Assembly (NCBI RefSeq): GCF_000802385.1
Contig: NZ_JTDN01000001.1
Location: 1,371,501-1,435,500, forward strand
DNA from: Croceibacterium mercuriale
Lineage (GTDB): Bacteria; Pseudomonadota; Alphaproteobacteria; Sphingomonadales; Sphingomonadaceae
Reading direction: 5' to 3'
Length of the DNA stretch: 64,000 bases
The position numbers and the translations under genes are program-made. The notes under the pieces were generated by a model. It did not search any database, was not told where the DNA came from, and saw only the letters and a list, made by a program, of their open reading frames with translations. Below, piece after piece: positions 36,714 to 46,509 of the stretch (the stretch's first letter is position 1; every line of letters begins with the position of its first letter).

Positions 36714-37447
36714 CAGGCTTCCCCTTGCACGATCGTCTGGACACCTTCGCCCGCCAGCACACGCGCCAGATTGCCCTTTTCGCGGATCGAGAACACCACA
36801 ATCGGGATCCGGTTGTCACGGCACAGCGCCACGGCAGAGGCATCCATGACCTTCAGATTGTCACCCAGAACCCTGTCATAAGTGACTGCTTCAAAACGTT
36901 TTGCAGCCGGATCCTTCTTCGGATCGGCATCATAGACACCATCCACGCTGGTGCCTTTCAGCAGCGCATCGCACTGCATCTCGGCCGCGCGCAAGGCGGC
37001 GCCGGAATCGGTGGTGAAATAAGGCGCGCCAACGCCCGCGGCGAAGATCACGACCCGGCCCTTGGCCAGGTGCCGCTCCGCCCGACGGCGGATCACCGGC
37101 TCGCACACCTGATCCATCTGCACCGCGGATTGTACGCGGGTTTCGACACCCAGCTGCTCCAGCGCGTTCTGCATGGCGAGCGCATTCATGACCGTCGCCA
37201 GCATGCCCATGTAGTCAGCCTGCGCCCGCTCCATGCCCTGGGCCGCGCCAGCCATGCCGCGGAAGATGTTGCCGCCGCCGATCACCAGGCAGATCTCCAG
37301 CCCGCTTTCCTTGGCAGCCTTCACTTCCCCTGCGAGCTCCGCCACGAAGGCGGGATCGATGCCGAACTGCTTCTCGCCCATCAGCACCTCGCCCGACAGC
37401 TTCAGCAGGACACGTCGGACGGGCGGCATCTGCACGGAAACGGACAT
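36713..37447 (-). CDS. pyrH: Uridylate kinase
   Basis: The 244-aa enzyme phosphorylates [45 protein letters not shown] and [12 protein letters not shown] are the usual blocks of the bacterial PyrH family. It begins a new transcription unit: a terminator lies between tsf and pyrH and a promoter with good spacing lies about 60 bp upstream. Confidence 0.96.
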   Translation of the reverse strand: MSVSVQMPPVRRVLLKLSGEVLMGEKQFGIDPAFVAELAGEVKAAKESGLEICLVIGGGNIFRGMAGAAQGMERAQADYMGMLATVMNALAMQNALEQLGVETRVQSAVQMDQVCEPVIRRRAERHLAKGRVVIFAAGVGAPYFTTDSGAALRAAEMQCDALLKGTSVDGVYDADPKKDPAAKRFEAVTYDRVLGDNLKVMDASAVALCRDNRIPIVVFSIREKGNLARVLAGEGVQTIVQGEA

Positions 37448-37507
37448 GAAGGCAGGGTACTCCGGGCATTGGCAACAAGCGGGCGGTCGGCGGAAATTTG
37501 CTGCGCC

Positions 37508-37535
37508 CTTATAGAGCGCGCAAGTGGGCTGCCAA
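37508..37535 (-). promoter_or_regulatory. Sigma70-type promoter for pyrH-frr-uppS-cdsA and downstream genes
   Basis: On the minus strand TTGGCA (37530-37535) is followed by a 16-bp spacer and TATAAG (37508-37513). It lies just downstream of the tsf terminator and about 60 bp before the pyrH start. Confidence 0.6.
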
Positions 37536-37568
37536 GGGGTTCACCGGCAGGAGCTACGGCCCATATGA

Positions 37569-37605
37569 AAACGGCCGCCGGAGCACGTCGCTCCGGCGGC
37601 CGTTT
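37569..37605 (-). terminator. Strong hairpin terminator after tsf
   Basis: A perfect 16-bp stem (AAACGGCCGCCGGAGC with its complement) closes a 5-nt loop and ends in TTTTC on the minus strand. It begins 18 bp after the tsf stop and divides rpsB-tsf from pyrH. Confidence 0.85.
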
Positions 37606-37623
37606 ATGCAGTCGTCGGCTGGA

Positions 37624-38550
37624 TCAGCCCTTGACGGCGGCAGCGACTTCGGCGGCGAAGTCGGTCTGCTCCTTCTCGATGCCCTCACCCAGCTGATAAC
37701 GGACATAGTCGACCAGCTTGATCGGCGTACCGGCATCCTTGCCGGCCTGCGCCACCACGTCGGCGATGGGCGTCTTGTTGTCCATGACGAACAGCTGGCT
37801 GAGCAGCGCGTTTTCCTTGGCGAACTTCTTCACCGCGCCGTCGACCATCTTTTCCTGCACGGCTTCCGGCTTGCCGCTCTCGGCCGCCTTCTCGCGCGCG
37901 ATCGCACGCTCACGCTCGATCACGTCGGCATCCAGGCTGTCGGCATCCAGTGCCTGCGGGAATGCCGCGGCGATGTGCATGGCGATCTGCTTGCCCAGCG
38001 GCTCCAGCACGTCGGCGCCGGCTTCGCTCTCCAGCGCGACCAGCACGCCGATCTTGCCCAGGTTCGGCGCCTGCGCATTGTGCATGTAGGGCACGACCAT
38101 GCCGCTGCTGACGGCCACGCTCTTTGCGCGGCGCAGCTGCTGGTTCTCGCCAATGGTGGCGACGTTGTCGGTCAGCTTCTCGCCGACCGTACCGCCGCCG
38201 GGATAGCCAGCCGCCTTCAGCGTCTCGACGTCGTCGCTGTCCTCCGTCAGCGCAACACCGGTGACCTTGCGGACGAAGTCCTGGAACTGGTCGTTCTTGG
38301 CCACGAAGTCCGTCTCGGAGTTCACCTCGACCGCAACACCCTTCAGGCCCTCGACGGCAACGCCGACCAGACCTTCGGCCGCGGTGCGGCTGGACTTCTT
38401 CTGCGCGGCGGCCAGACCGCGTGCACGCAGGGCGTCCACGGCGGCTTCCACGTCGCCATTGGTTTCGGACAGCGCCTTCTTGCAGTCCATCATGCCCGCG
38501 CCGGTCCGTTCGCGCAGGTTCTTGACGTCAGCGGCGGTGTAAGCTGCCAT
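37624..38550 (-). CDS. tsf: Translation elongation factor Ts
   Basis: The 308-aa nucleotide exchange factor for EF-Tu has the UBA-like N-terminus [23 protein letters not shown] and the core motif [13 protein letters not shown]. The C-terminal [16 protein letters not shown] is also typical. It follows rpsB, with a hairpin-forming spacer between them. Confidence 0.96.
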   Translation of the reverse strand: MAAYTAADVKNLRERTGAGMMDCKKALSETNGDVEAAVDALRARGLAAAQKKSSRTAAEGLVGVAVEGLKGVAVEVNSETDFVAKNDQFQDFVRKVTGVALTEDSDDVETLKAAGYPGGGTVGEKLTDNVATIGENQQLRRAKSVAVSSGMVVPYMHNAQAPNLGKIGVLVALESEAGADVLEPLGKQIAMHIAAAFPQALDADSLDADVIERERAIAREKAAESGKPEAVQEKMVDGAVKKFAKENALLSQLFVMDNKTPIADVVAQAGKDAGTPIKLVDYVRYQLGEGIEKEQTDFAAEVAAAVKG

Positions 38551-38578
38551 GATCGGTATTCCTCTTGAATGTTAACGG

Positions 38579-38621
38579 GCGCCGGCCCGGGCACATCCGC
38601 ACGGATGGCTCAGGCCGGCGC
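38579..38621 (-). terminator. Nested hairpin between rpsB and tsf (attenuator-like)
   Basis: GCGCCGGCC (38579-38587) pairs with GGCCGGCGC (38613-38621), and an inner CATCCG/CGGATG hairpin sits inside. There is no T tract, so it may set the ratio of rpsB to tsf mRNA or protect the 3' end rather than stop transcription fully. Confidence 0.45.
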
Positions 38622-38647
38622 TCTGGTCCGTCAATGTGACGGAGGCC

Positions 38648-39448
38648 TTACGCCTCGGCAGGCGCGGCCGGTGCTTCCTGAGCGGCGGGCTCGGGCGCAG
38701 CAACCTCAGCCTCTTCGGGCGGCAGGTCCATGGCGCCGAAATCGGTGCCCGAATCGACCACGCCCTGCGTCCGGCCCTGGCTGGCTGCGGCGGCGATCGC
38801 CTCGCAGTACAGGCGCACGGCGCGGCTGGCATCGTCATTGCCCGGGATCGGGAAGGCGATCCCGCTGGGGTCGACATTGGTGTCGAGCACGGCAACGACC
38901 GGGATGCCGAGCACGTTGGCTTCCTTGATCGCCAGCTCTTCCTTGTTGGCGTCGATCACGAACATCACGTCCGGAATGCCGCCCATGTCGCGGATACCAC
39001 CCAGCGACATCTCCAGCTTGTCGCGCTCGCGCGTCAGCTGCAAGACTTCCTTCTTGGTCAGGCCGGCCGTGTCGCCGCCCAGCTGCTCTTCCAGCGTCTT
39101 CAGGCGCTTGATGGACAGGCTGATCGTGCGCCAGTTGGTCAGCATGCCGCCCAGCCAGCGATGGTTGACGAAGTGCTGGCCGCAGGCACGCGCGGCCTGG
39201 GCGATCGGCTCCTGCGCCTGACGCTTGGTGCCGACGAACAGCACCTTGCCGCCCGCACGGGTGGTGGCCGACACGAAGTCCAGCGCCCGCGCCATCAGCG
39301 GCACGGTCTGCGACAGGTCGATGATGTGGACGCCGTTGCGCGCGCCGAAGATGTACGGCTTCATCCGCGGGTTCCAGCGGTGCGTCTGGTGGCCGAAGTG
39401 AGCGCCGGCTTCAATCAGTTGGTGCATGGAGACGGTGGGTACCGCCAT
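38648..39448 (-). CDS. rpsB: 30S ribosomal protein S2
   Basis: The 266-aa protein starts [29 protein letters not shown] and has the S2 blocks [36 protein letters not shown] and [12 protein letters not shown]. The C-terminal 30 residues are an Ala/Glu/Pro-rich acidic tail, common in Alphaproteobacteria. A GGAAGGAAC ribosome site lies before the ATG. The upstream 289 bp (39449-39737) hold its leader and promoter; I see no other gene there. Confidence 0.96.
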   Translation of the reverse strand: MAVPTVSMHQLIEAGAHFGHQTHRWNPRMKPYIFGARNGVHIIDLSQTVPLMARALDFVSATTRAGGKVLFVGTKRQAQEPIAQAARACGQHFVNHRWLGGMLTNWRTISLSIKRLKTLEEQLGGDTAGLTKKEVLQLTRERDKLEMSLGGIRDMGGIPDVMFVIDANKEELAIKEANVLGIPVVAVLDTNVDPSGIAFPIPGNDDASRAVRLYCEAIAAAASQGRTQGVVDSGTDFGAMDLPPEEAEVAAPEPAAQEAPAAPAEA

Positions 39449-39737
39449 AAGTAAGTTCCTTCCGGTTTGACCTCTGGAAGACTGGGAACCCCGTTCGCGC
39501 GCGAGGCACGAGCAAGGCACCGGTATGTCGGCCTTCCATGTGAATTTGCCCCCGCAGCTGCCTGCTCTTGCGAGTCGGGCACGAACGGTGACGGGGCTGC
39601 CCTTATGCGATCGGCCGCCCCGGGGCCAGCGCAAAAGCGCGCCGACAAACCGAAGGCCGGAACGCTTGACGCCGCAGAACATATGGGGAACACTGCACTT
39701 GTGAGTCGGTCAGCATGGTCGACTGCGGAGCCCGAGG

Positions 39738-40028
39738 ATGACCGATATGTTCGCCCTGCTGTTTGCCGCTGGCGCGTTTGGCGCGTTGCTGATGATCTCC
39801 GACGCCCTGCGTACGATGGCAGGCGGCGCCCGGCTGCTGCTGGGTCCGCACGGCTTGGCCGCGCAGGTGCATCATCGCATGGTGACGATCCCGCGCTCCG
39901 CCACCGGCCTTACTTGCCCAGCGGCGGGTCTTCCGTCGACACAACGCCGGCGGGCGACGTTGCCGAATGCGCGCCGTGTGGCGCGACCGGCACTTGTGCC
40001 GGCCGCTGTGCGTTCCGCTGCCGCCTGA
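39738..40028 (+). CDS. Small hypothetical membrane protein, antisense overlap with pssA
   Basis: The 96-aa frame begins MTDMFALLFAAGAFGALLMISDALR, a plausible membrane anchor, followed by a basic, Arg/Ala-rich part. GAGG lies directly before the first ATG and is well spaced for the second ATG at 39747. The last 119 bp are antisense to the end of pssA and their composition looks like shadow coding. The N-terminal half may be a real gene. No family is recognised. Confidence 0.4.
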   Translation: MTDMFALLFAAGAFGALLMISDALRTMAGGARLLLGPHGLAAQVHHRMVTIPRSATGLTCPAAGLPSTQRRRATLPNARRVARPALVPAAVRSAAA

Positions 40029-40830
40029 GCCGGCCGTACCGGATGATGCCCACCGGGATCAGCGCCAGGTAGATGATGCACAGCACCGCCAGCGTGGCCC
40101 ATGGCTCCGTCAGCAAGGCGGCGAACAGCAGGCCAGCAACGGCAATGGCGCCCAGCCGGATGCTGGAATGGGGCCGGAACGAAGTCCAGCTGAGCGTTGC
40201 AAGGTTGGAGATCATCAGACCGGCTACGACCGCCGTCCATACCGCCACCAGCACGGGCGACCGGAATACCGGTTCCCCGCTCGCCAGCCACAGATAGAGT
40301 GGCAGAAACGCAAGGCCGGCCCCCAGCGGGGCCGGCACACCGGTCAGGAAGCCGGCGGATTTGTGCGGTTGCTCCTCCAGATCGATCCGTGCGTTGAAGC
40401 GGGCGAGCCGCAAGGCGCAGCAGATGGCGAAGGCCAGCGACGCAAACCAGCCGAAGCGCGGCAGGTCCTGCAGCGACCACAGGAACAGCACAAGCGCGGG
40501 CGCCATGCCGAAGCTGAGCGAATCAGCCAGGCTGTCCAGCTCCGCCCCGAAGCGCGACTGCGCTTTCAGCAACCGGGCGATGCGGCCGTCGATCCCGTCC
40601 AGCATGCCGGCCAGGATAATGGCGAAGACCGCGCGTTCCCACTCGCCGGTTATGCCGAAGCGGATGCCCGTCAGGCCGGAACACAGGGCGGCGGCGGTGA
40701 TCGCGTTGGGAACGAGCGCCCGCAGCGCCAGACCGCGTGCCGGCCTGCGCACCGCGTGCCCCGCCCCGCCGAGGCGATCGTCATCCTCGCTCGCCTTGGG
40801 ACCCAGCCAGCCATCGTCAGCCTGATTCAT
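39910..40830 (-). CDS. pssA: CDP-diacylglycerol-serine O-phosphatidyltransferase
   Basis: The 306-aa membrane enzyme joins CDP-diacylglycerol and serine. The CDP-alcohol transferase motif is intact: DGRIARLLKAQSRFGAELDS followed by LADSLSFG. About seven hydrophobic segments follow, and the tail is hydrophilic. The ATG used is preceded by CGGAGCAAGC and lies 19 bp after psd; a start 13 codons upstream is possible. With psd it makes phosphatidylethanolamine. Confidence 0.93.
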   Translation of the reverse strand: MNQADDGWLGPKASEDDDRLGGAGHAVRRPARGLALRALVPNAITAAALCSGLTGIRFGITGEWERAVFAIILAGMLDGIDGRIARLLKAQSRFGAELDSLADSLSFGMAPALVLFLWSLQDLPRFGWFASLAFAICCALRLARFNARIDLEEQPHKSAGFLTGVPAPLGAGLAFLPLYLWLASGEPVFRSPVLVAVWTAVVAGLMISNLATLSWTSFRPHSSIRLGAIAVAGLLFAALLTEPWATLAVLCIIYLALIPVGIIRYGRLRRQRNAQRPAQVPVAPHGAHSATSPAGVVSTEDPPLGK

Positions 40831-40849
40831 GCTTGCTCCGTTCCGGCCG

Positions 40850-41602
40850 TCATTGGCTAAACCCTTCAATCAGGTGCTGCTCGCCAAGTTCCGCCAGAAT
40901 GGTTTCCCCGCAGATGGTCTTCTGGCCCAGCACGACCCGCGCATCGGTGCCGGCCGGCAGATAGACATCCACGCGGCTGCCGAAGCGGATCAGGCCGATA
41001 CGCTGGCCGGCGGCGACGATGTCGCCCGGCTTGACGAACGGCACGATCCGGCGCGCGATCAGCCCGGCGATCTGCGTGCAGCCGATCGTCACGCCATCAG
41101 CCCGTTCGATCAGCAGGTGCTGCCGCTCATTATCTTCACTTGCCTTGTCCAGGTCGGCGTTCACGAACTTGCCGGGGATATAGACGACCCGCCGCACGGT
41201 CCCGGCCGTGGGCGCACGATTGATGTGCACGTCGAACATGGACATGAAGATGGAGATGCGCGTGACCGGCGCGGCGCCGAGACCCGGGCGCCCGGCGGCA
41301 TCAGGGGCCTGCAGCTCGAGCGGCGGCGGCACGATGCCGATCATCGTCACCAGCCCGTCCGCCGGGGCGATCACCAGGTTCTCGCCCTGCGGCACGACCC
41401 TGACGGGATCGCGGAAGAAGGCGAATACGCCGGCAGACAGGCACAGCAGCGGCCAGCCGACGATCTCCCAATCCAGACCAAGCAGGAAGAACAGGGCAAT
41501 CGCGACCGTGATCAGCCCGAACTTGCGCCCTTCCGGATGGACCGACGGCCACGACCATGCAGCCGAGCCGCGCCCACGATTATCAAGCAGTTCGCCAGCC
41601 AT
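40850..41602 (-). CDS. psd: Phosphatidylserine decarboxylase proenzyme (short form)
   Basis: The 250-aa proenzyme is cut within [11 protein letters not shown], between G208 and S209, so that the Ser becomes the pyruvoyl cofactor. [16 protein letters not shown] is the family block with the substrate-side His. Two N-terminal hydrophobic segments anchor it. The short form without the mitochondrial-type extension is usual in Alphaproteobacteria. It precedes pssA in one operon. Confidence 0.94.
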   Translation of the reverse strand: MAGELLDNRGRGSAAWSWPSVHPEGRKFGLITVAIALFFLLGLDWEIVGWPLLCLSAGVFAFFRDPVRVVPQGENLVIAPADGLVTMIGIVPPPLELQAPDAAGRPGLGAAPVTRISIFMSMFDVHINRAPTAGTVRRVVYIPGKFVNADLDKASEDNERQHLLIERADGVTIGCTQIAGLIARRIVPFVKPGDIVAAGQRIGLIRFGSRVDVYLPAGTDARVVLGQKTICGETILAELGEQHLIEGFSQ

Positions 41603-41690
41603 CGGCGGTGCTTAGGGCCATGCCCGGCGCATCACAAGCCGTCGGCGCGTTTCACCGCTGACGGGTCTCGGCTGATCGGATGGGGCCGGC

Positions 41691-41779
41691 TGGTGGACAG
41701 GGCTGGATTCGAACCAGCGTACGCTCTCGCGGGCAGATTTACAGTCTGCTGCCATTAACCACTCGGCCACCTGTCCACC
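41691..41779 (-). tRNA. tRNA-Tyr (GTA anticodon)
   Basis: The 89-nt sequence folds as a class II tRNA. Acceptor arms GGTGGAC and GTCCACC pair, the anticodon loop is CTGTAAA (GTA), there is a long variable arm, the T-arm is GGTTCGAATCC, and the 3' CCA is encoded. Confidence 0.96.
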
Positions 41780-41937
41780 GGATTAGCCGGTCACGAAGGC
41801 ACTGCTGCCGCCGATATTGCGAGCCCCCGTTACGGGGCCACCCGGCCGAGTGAAGCGCGCCAATGCCGAAGGCGCGCTTGCCTGTCAATGCCCCTGCTGG
41901 CAGGAGCCGCCACCATGCACGGACAAGGGAACGATTG

Positions 41938-42726
41938 ATGGCCAAGCGTGGCGAGAAGAGCAATCTGCGCGGGCGCGCCGGACGAATGCAGGGCGGGCGC
42001 GGGTCTGGCCGGGCATCGACCGGTGCGGTGCGCCTGTGGGGGCGCCATGCGGTCGAGGCGGCGCTGATGAACCCGCAGCGCCAGCATCGCAAGCTGTGGG
42101 CCACGCGCGAAGGCATCGCCTCGCTCGATGGCGAACTGCCGGCGGACTTCCCGCTGGAATATGCCGAGGTGGCGGATCTGGGCCGGCTGGTGGCGCGCGA
42201 TGCACCCCACCAGGGACTGGTGCTGGAGTGCGCCCCGCTGGAGGAGCTGCACCTTGCCGATGTGCTGGACAGCCAGCCCATGCGCCCCGTTGTGGTGCTG
42301 GACCAGGTGACCGACCCGCACAATGTCGGTGCGATCCTGCGGTCTGCCGCAGCCTTCGATGCCTGCGCGCTGGTCACGCAAGACCGCCATGCCCCGCCGG
42401 AGAGCGGCGTGGTGGCGAAGTCGGCATCGGGCGCGCTGGAGATCGTGCCGTGGGTGCGTGTGGTGAACCTGGCGCGTGCGCTGGAGGAGCTGGCGGAGGC
42501 GGGCTACTGGCGCCTTGGTCTCGCCGGCGAAGCAGACGCCACGCTGGGTGACGCGCTACCGGCCGGGCCGGTTGCCTTCGTGCTGGGCGCGGAAGGTGAA
42601 GGCATGCGGCAGAACATCGCCGGGCATTGCGATGCGCTGTGCCGGTTGCCGATCAGCGCAGCCATGGAAAGCCTGAACGTCTCGAACGCCGCCGCGATCG
42701 CGCTCTACGCCGCCGCGGCCCGGTAG
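41938..42726 (+). CDS. rlmB: 23S rRNA (guanosine-2'-O)-methyltransferase, RlmB/TrmH family
   Basis: The 262-aa SpoU-family enzyme has a basic, disordered N-terminus of about 30 residues, then WGRHAVEAALMNP and the three knot motifs: LDQVTDPHNVGAILRSAAAF, VAFVLGAEGEGMRQ and LPISAAMESLNVSNAAAIALY. RlmB methylates G2251 of 23S rRNA; the closely related tRNA enzyme cannot be fully excluded. The start begins the basic tail, since the earlier ATG at 41863 has no family support. Its stop codon is inside a tandem 29-bp repeat. Confidence 0.9.
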   Translation: MAKRGEKSNLRGRAGRMQGGRGSGRASTGAVRLWGRHAVEAALMNPQRQHRKLWATREGIASLDGELPADFPLEYAEVADLGRLVARDAPHQGLVLECAPLEELHLADVLDSQPMRPVVVLDQVTDPHNVGAILRSAAAFDACALVTQDRHAPPESGVVAKSASGALEIVPWVRVVNLARALEELAEAGYWRLGLAGEADATLGDALPAGPVAFVLGAEGEGMRQNIAGHCDALCRLPISAAMESLNVSNAAAIALYAAAAR

Positions 42727-42774
42727 TGGCGGCGGGGCCTGCACGGGCCCGGTAGTGGCGGCGGGGCCTGCACG
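42717..42774. repeat. Perfect tandem duplication, 2 x 29 bp, covering the rlmB stop
   Basis: Copies 42717-42745 and 42746-42774 are identical. The first contains the rlmB TAG stop; the second forms the left arm of the terminator that follows. It looks like a recent slippage duplication. Confidence 0.9.
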
Positions 42775-42784
42775 GCCCCGCCGC
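42758..42784. terminator. Hairpin terminator between convergent rlmB and HU genes
   Basis: An 11-bp GC stem around loop TGCAC lies between the rlmB stop and the HU stop (42791). No T run is present on either side, so efficiency is uncertain. The first repeat copy can form a shorter version of the same hairpin. Confidence 0.55.
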
Positions 42785-42790
42785 ACCTGA

Positions 42791-43063
42791 TCAGTTGACC
42801 GAATCCTTCAGCGTCTTGCCAGCCTTGAACTTGGGCTGGCTGGACGCCTTGATCGTCATGGGCTCCCCAGTGCGCGGGTTGCGCCCGGTGGATGCCTTGC
42901 GCTTGGAAACGGTGAAGGTGCCAAAGCCGACCAGACGCACTTCGTCGCCCTTGGACAGCGTCGCGGTGATGGTCTCGAACACGCTCTCGACGGCCTTCGT
43001 CGTGTCGGTGCGAGACAGCCCGCTGGCCTCGGCAACCGCGACGATCAGGTCATTCTTGTTCAT
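42791..43063 (-). CDS. hupB: DNA-binding protein HU
   Basis: The 90-aa histone-like protein reads MNKNDLIVAVAEASGLSRTD, then VRLVGFGTFTVSKRKASTGRNPRTGEPM and KFKAGKTLKDSVN, a standard HU-beta. A G-rich site precedes the ATG by 12 nt; an ATG 22 codons upstream is not HU-like. HU follows lon in many Proteobacteria, on the same strand as here. Confidence 0.95.
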   Translation of the reverse strand: MNKNDLIVAVAEASGLSRTDTTKAVESVFETITATLSKGDEVRLVGFGTFTVSKRKASTGRNPRTGEPMTIKASSQPKFKAGKTLKDSVN

Positions 43064-43217
43064 GTGCGAAACATTCCCCCCGTAACTCTGCCAGTGACTC
43101 GGTCTCTCCGGCGCAAGACGCCATCTCACCCTGCATCGACCCGCGAGTCAAAGCAGAAGCGGCAGAAAACCGTACGCGCCGCCTTCGTCCGATCGCCGGG
43201 CGAAAGCAAGAGGGGGG

Positions 43218-43244
43218 GATGTGCGGCCCACCGTGCCGCACATC
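43218..43244 (-). terminator. Perfect hairpin after lon
   Basis: GATGTGCGGC and GCCGCACATC pair over 10 bp around a 7-nt loop, starting 19 bp past the lon stop. It is followed by a C run rather than T on the minus strand. The rest of the 200-bp HU-lon gap shows nothing else clear. Confidence 0.5.
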
Positions 43245-43263
43245 ATTTGTCACGTCCGCCGTG

Positions 43264-45660
43264 TCAGTGTGCGGTGGAGAGCGGCGCGGGCACCTGCTGC
43301 CCTGCGACCGGCGGCTGCGAAGCGAGATCGTCCGCCTCCGTCCATTCGATGGCCTCCGGCCGCTGTACCAGCGCCAGGGCCAGCACCTGATCGACATGCT
43401 CCACCGGTACGATCTCCAGCCCGGCTTTCACGTTGGCGGGGATCTCCGCCAGATCCTTCTCGTTCTCGGCCGGGATCAGCACCGTGCGGATACCGCCACG
43501 CAAGGCTGCGAGCAGCTTCTCCTTCAGGCCGCCGATCGGCAGCACCCGGCCCCGCAGCGTAACCTCCCCGGTCATCGCGACATCCGGCCGCACGGCGATG
43601 CCGGTCAGCGTGGAGACGATGGACGTCACCATGCCGACGCCCGCACTCGGACCATCCTTGGGCACCGCCCCTTCGGGCAGGTGGATGTGGATGTTCTTGC
43701 GCGCGAACAGCGACGGCTTGATGCCATAGGCCGGGCTACGCGCCTTCACGAAGGAGAACGCGGCCTGCACCGACTCGGTCATCACCTCGCCCAGCTTGCC
43801 GGTGGTGCGGACTTCGCCCTTGCCGGGGGTGGTCACGCTCTCGATGGTCAGCAGTTCGCCGCCAACCTCCGTCCAGGCCAGACCGGTCACGGCGCCGACC
43901 TGCGCATCCTCGTCCGACATGCCGTGGCGGAACTTGCGCACACCGGCAAACTCGCCGAGATTATCGGGCGTGATCCGGACGCTGGTGGTCTTCTTCTCCA
44001 GGATCTGCCGCAGGCTCTTGCGCGCCAGGCGGGCAATCTCGCGCTCCAGGGTCCGCACGCCGGCTTCGCGGGTGTAGTACCGGATCAGGTCACGCAGGGC
44101 CTCTTCCTCCAGGAAGAACTCCTCGCGCTTCAGCCCGTGCTGGCTCACCTGCTTCTCGATCAGGTGACGCTGGGCGATCTCGACCTTCTCGTCTTCCGTG
44201 TAGCCTTCCAGCCGGATGATCTCCATCCGGTCCAGCAGCGGCTGCGGCAGGTTCAGGCTGTTGGCCGTGCACACGAACATGATGTCCGACAGGTCGATGT
44301 CGAGCTCCAGGTAATGGTCCTGGAACTTGGCGTTCTGTTCGGGATCCAGCACCTCCAGCAGCGCGCTGGCGGGGTCACCGCGAAAATCCTGGCCCAGCTT
44401 GTCGATCTCGTCGAGCAGGAACAGCGGGTTGCTGGCGCCGGCCTTGCGCAGGTTCTGCACGATCTTGCCCGGCAGGCTGCCGATATAGGTACGCCGATGA
44501 CCGCGGATCTCCGCCTCGTCCCGCACGCCGCCCAAGGACTGGCGGATGAACTCGCGCCCGGTGGCCTTGGCGATCGACTTGCCCAAGCTGGTCTTGCCCA
44601 CGCCCGGCGGGCCAACGAGGCACAGGATTGGCCCCTTAAGCTTGTTGGTCCGCGCCTGCACCGCCAGATACTCGATGATCCGGTCCTTGACCTTGTCCAG
44701 CGCGTAATGATCCTGGTCCAGCACCTCCTGCGCGGCGGCGATGTCCTTCTTCAGCCGGCTCTTCTTGCCCCAGGGCAGGCCCAGCAGCACGTCCAGGTAA
44801 TTGCGCACCACGGTCGCCTCGGCGCTCATCGGCTGCATGGTCTTGAGCTTCTTCAGCTCCGCCACGGCCTTGGCCTTCGCTTCGGTCGACAGCTTCAGGC
44901 TGTCGATCTTCTGCTGCAGTTCGGCAAGCTCGTTCGTCTCGCTCTCCTCGCCGCCCAGTTCCGACTGGATCGCCTTCAGCTGTTCGTTGAGGTAATATTC
45001 CCGCTGCGTCTTCTCCATCTGGCGCTTCACGCGCCCGCGGATCTTGCGCTCGACCTGCATCACGGACAGCTCGCCATCCATGATCGACAGGATCATCTCC
45101 AACCGCTTCACGGCGCCGGGCTCGGTCAGCAGCGATTGCTTGACGGACACCTTGGCCTGCAGCGCAGCGGCGATCGCATCGGCCAGCTTGCCGGCCTCCT
45201 CGATCTGCGACAGCTCTTCCTCGATATCGTCGGGCAGCTTCTTGTTGTGCTTGGCGTAATCGCCGAACTGCTCCAGCGCGGACCGCATCATGGCGGTCGC
45301 CTCGTCACCCTCGGTGGCGGCCTCGTCCTCCATCGGCTGCACCGTGGCGACGACATGGTCTTCCAGCGTCTCCAGCGTGTCCAGCCGGGCACGCGACTGG
45401 CCTTCCACCAGCACACGCACCGTGCCGTCGGGCAGCTTCAGCAGTTGCAGCACCTGCGCGATGACGCCCACGTCATACAGGTCGTCCGCGCCCGGATCGT
45501 CGCAGCCGGGATCGAGCTGGGAGAGCAGGAAGATGTCCTTGTCGCCTTCCATCGCCGCTTCCAGCGCGGCGACCGAACGCTCGCGGCCGACGAACAGCGG
45601 CACGACCATGCCGGGAAACACGACAATGTCCCGCAAGGGGAGCAGCGGATAGGTAGTCAT
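43264..45660 (-). CDS. lon: ATP-dependent protease Lon
   Basis: The 798-aa protease-chaperone has the N-terminal substrate domain ([15 protein letters not shown]), then AAA+ Walker [14 protein letters not shown] and Walker B LFLLDEID. The C-terminal serine protease domain has the catalytic Ser in [10 protein letters not shown] and the Lys in [13 protein letters not shown]. It degrades damaged and regulatory proteins. It is divergent from a small secreted protein gene. The 209-bp upstream region has an AATGT-N4-ACATT palindrome (45737-45750), but no convincing heat-shock promoter was found by eye. Confidence 0.96.
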   Translation of the reverse strand: MTTYPLLPLRDIVVFPGMVVPLFVGRERSVAALEAAMEGDKDIFLLSQLDPGCDDPGADDLYDVGVIAQVLQLLKLPDGTVRVLVEGQSRARLDTLETLEDHVVATVQPMEDEAATEGDEATAMMRSALEQFGDYAKHNKKLPDDIEEELSQIEEAGKLADAIAAALQAKVSVKQSLLTEPGAVKRLEMILSIMDGELSVMQVERKIRGRVKRQMEKTQREYYLNEQLKAIQSELGGEESETNELAELQQKIDSLKLSTEAKAKAVAELKKLKTMQPMSAEATVVRNYLDVLLGLPWGKKSRLKKDIAAAQEVLDQDHYALDKVKDRIIEYLAVQARTNKLKGPILCLVGPPGVGKTSLGKSIAKATGREFIRQSLGGVRDEAEIRGHRRTYIGSLPGKIVQNLRKAGASNPLFLLDEIDKLGQDFRGDPASALLEVLDPEQNAKFQDHYLELDIDLSDIMFVCTANSLNLPQPLLDRMEIIRLEGYTEDEKVEIAQRHLIEKQVSQHGLKREEFFLEEEALRDLIRYYTREAGVRTLEREIARLARKSLRQILEKKTTSVRITPDNLGEFAGVRKFRHGMSDEDAQVGAVTGLAWTEVGGELLTIESVTTPGKGEVRTTGKLGEVMTESVQAAFSFVKARSPAYGIKPSLFARKNIHIHLPEGAVPKDGPSAGVGMVTSIVSTLTGIAVRPDVAMTGEVTLRGRVLPIGGLKEKLLAALRGGIRTVLIPAENEKDLAEIPANVKAGLEIVPVEHVDQVLALALVQRPEAIEWTEADDLASQPPVAGQQVPAPLSTAH

Positions 45661-45869
45661 AGATCAGATCCCGTCAGTGCAGGCGCATCCTGGCGCCATG
45701 CTTGTTGCGGATATGGGCGCCACACTTCGCGACTGCAATGTGCGAACATTCCGCTGCGGATTGCAATTGTTGGCCAACCACAAGGCAGGTTTTGGACGCA
45801 GGTGCCGCAAGGCCCGGCGCCTGTTCGGGCCGGTGATGTGCCCTCGCAATCAAGGTCCGATCGTGTAGC

Positions 45870-46280
45870 ATGTCGCGTGCAATGACCGGCCAGAGCCATC
45901 CCGCAAGCAATCGCATCCGGCCCACGGCGTTCCTGCTGTGGGGTTGGGCGCTGCTGCTGCTGGTACTGCTGTCGGCCGCGCCGACGGGCGCGCAGCCTTG
46001 CGCCCGGCTGATCGGATCGGCGTTCGATCCGTCGACCGTGTCGGTGACGGTGCGGCCCAGCACGCGGGAGGAAAGCACCGGGATCAAGCTGCGCTGGGCC
46101 GGCCCGACCGACGATGCGCCTGATCTGCCTCCACGCCTGCTCGCGACACTGGATCTTGCCGCTGCAAGCCAGGCGTTCGTATCCGCGCAGGAACTACCCG
46201 ACATAGCGGTGCCGGCTCCCGCTTCCGTATCAGGCCCGCTCTCCCGCTCGCACCCGGCAAGAGCGCCGCCGATCTCCTGA
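45870..46280 (+). CDS. Hypothetical secreted or membrane-anchored protein
   Basis: The 136-aa frame has a hydrophobic segment LLWGWALLLLVLLSAAPTGAQP that would serve as a signal peptide, then a 90-residue Ala/Pro/Ser-rich part with two cysteines. No family is recognised and no strong ribosome site precedes it; ATGs at 45870 and 45882 are equal candidates. It sits between lon and a YbaL-type antiporter, divergent from lon. Coding status is uncertain. Confidence 0.45.
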   Translation: MSRAMTGQSHPASNRIRPTAFLLWGWALLLLVLLSAAPTGAQPCARLIGSAFDPSTVSVTVRPSTREESTGIKLRWAGPTDDAPDLPPRLLATLDLAAASQAFVSAQELPDIAVPAPASVSGPLSRSHPARAPPIS

Positions 46281-46349
46281 ACCGTGATCGTGCCCGGAGC
46301 CGCGCCCTCGCGCCCGCTCCGTCCCTTGCCTCTCCTTGCGGAGGTCAGA

Positions 46350-46460
46350 ATGAGATTCCGACGGAACAAGCCACCCCGCTGGTTCGCGCCCGCGCTGATT
46401 GCCGGCGTGACAGGAGCCTGCGGGCTGTTCGCGCTGCTGTTCACCACAACAGTCAACTAG
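46350..46460 (+). CDS. 36-residue single-pass membrane mini-protein
   Basis: MRFRRNKPPRWF forms a basic head, then APALIAGVTGACGLFALLF a membrane helix, then a short polar tail. A GGAGG ribosome site lies 5 nt before the ATG, the best in this stretch. The next gene starts 49 bp later. The basic-inside pattern predicts a cytoplasmic N-terminus. No function is known; it could be a small subunit of the antiporter or an unrelated membrane peptide. Confidence 0.55.
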   Translation: MRFRRNKPPRWFAPALIAGVTGACGLFALLFTTTVN

Positions 46461-46509
46461 GTCGCCATGCAGGGCCTTCGCCCGGCCCTGCATGATCGAG
46501 GATCACCGG

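Noticed and set aside
41691-41779. tRNA-Tyr as an integration site for the neighbouring region
   Set aside because: No partial tRNA copy and no integrase nearby; neighbours are psd and rlmB.
43219-45885. An 888-codon open frame opposite lon
   Set aside because: It mirrors lon on the opposite strand, is rich in His/Arg/Gln/Leu as expected from a reversed GC-rich gene, and has no domain. Lon on the minus strand is certain.
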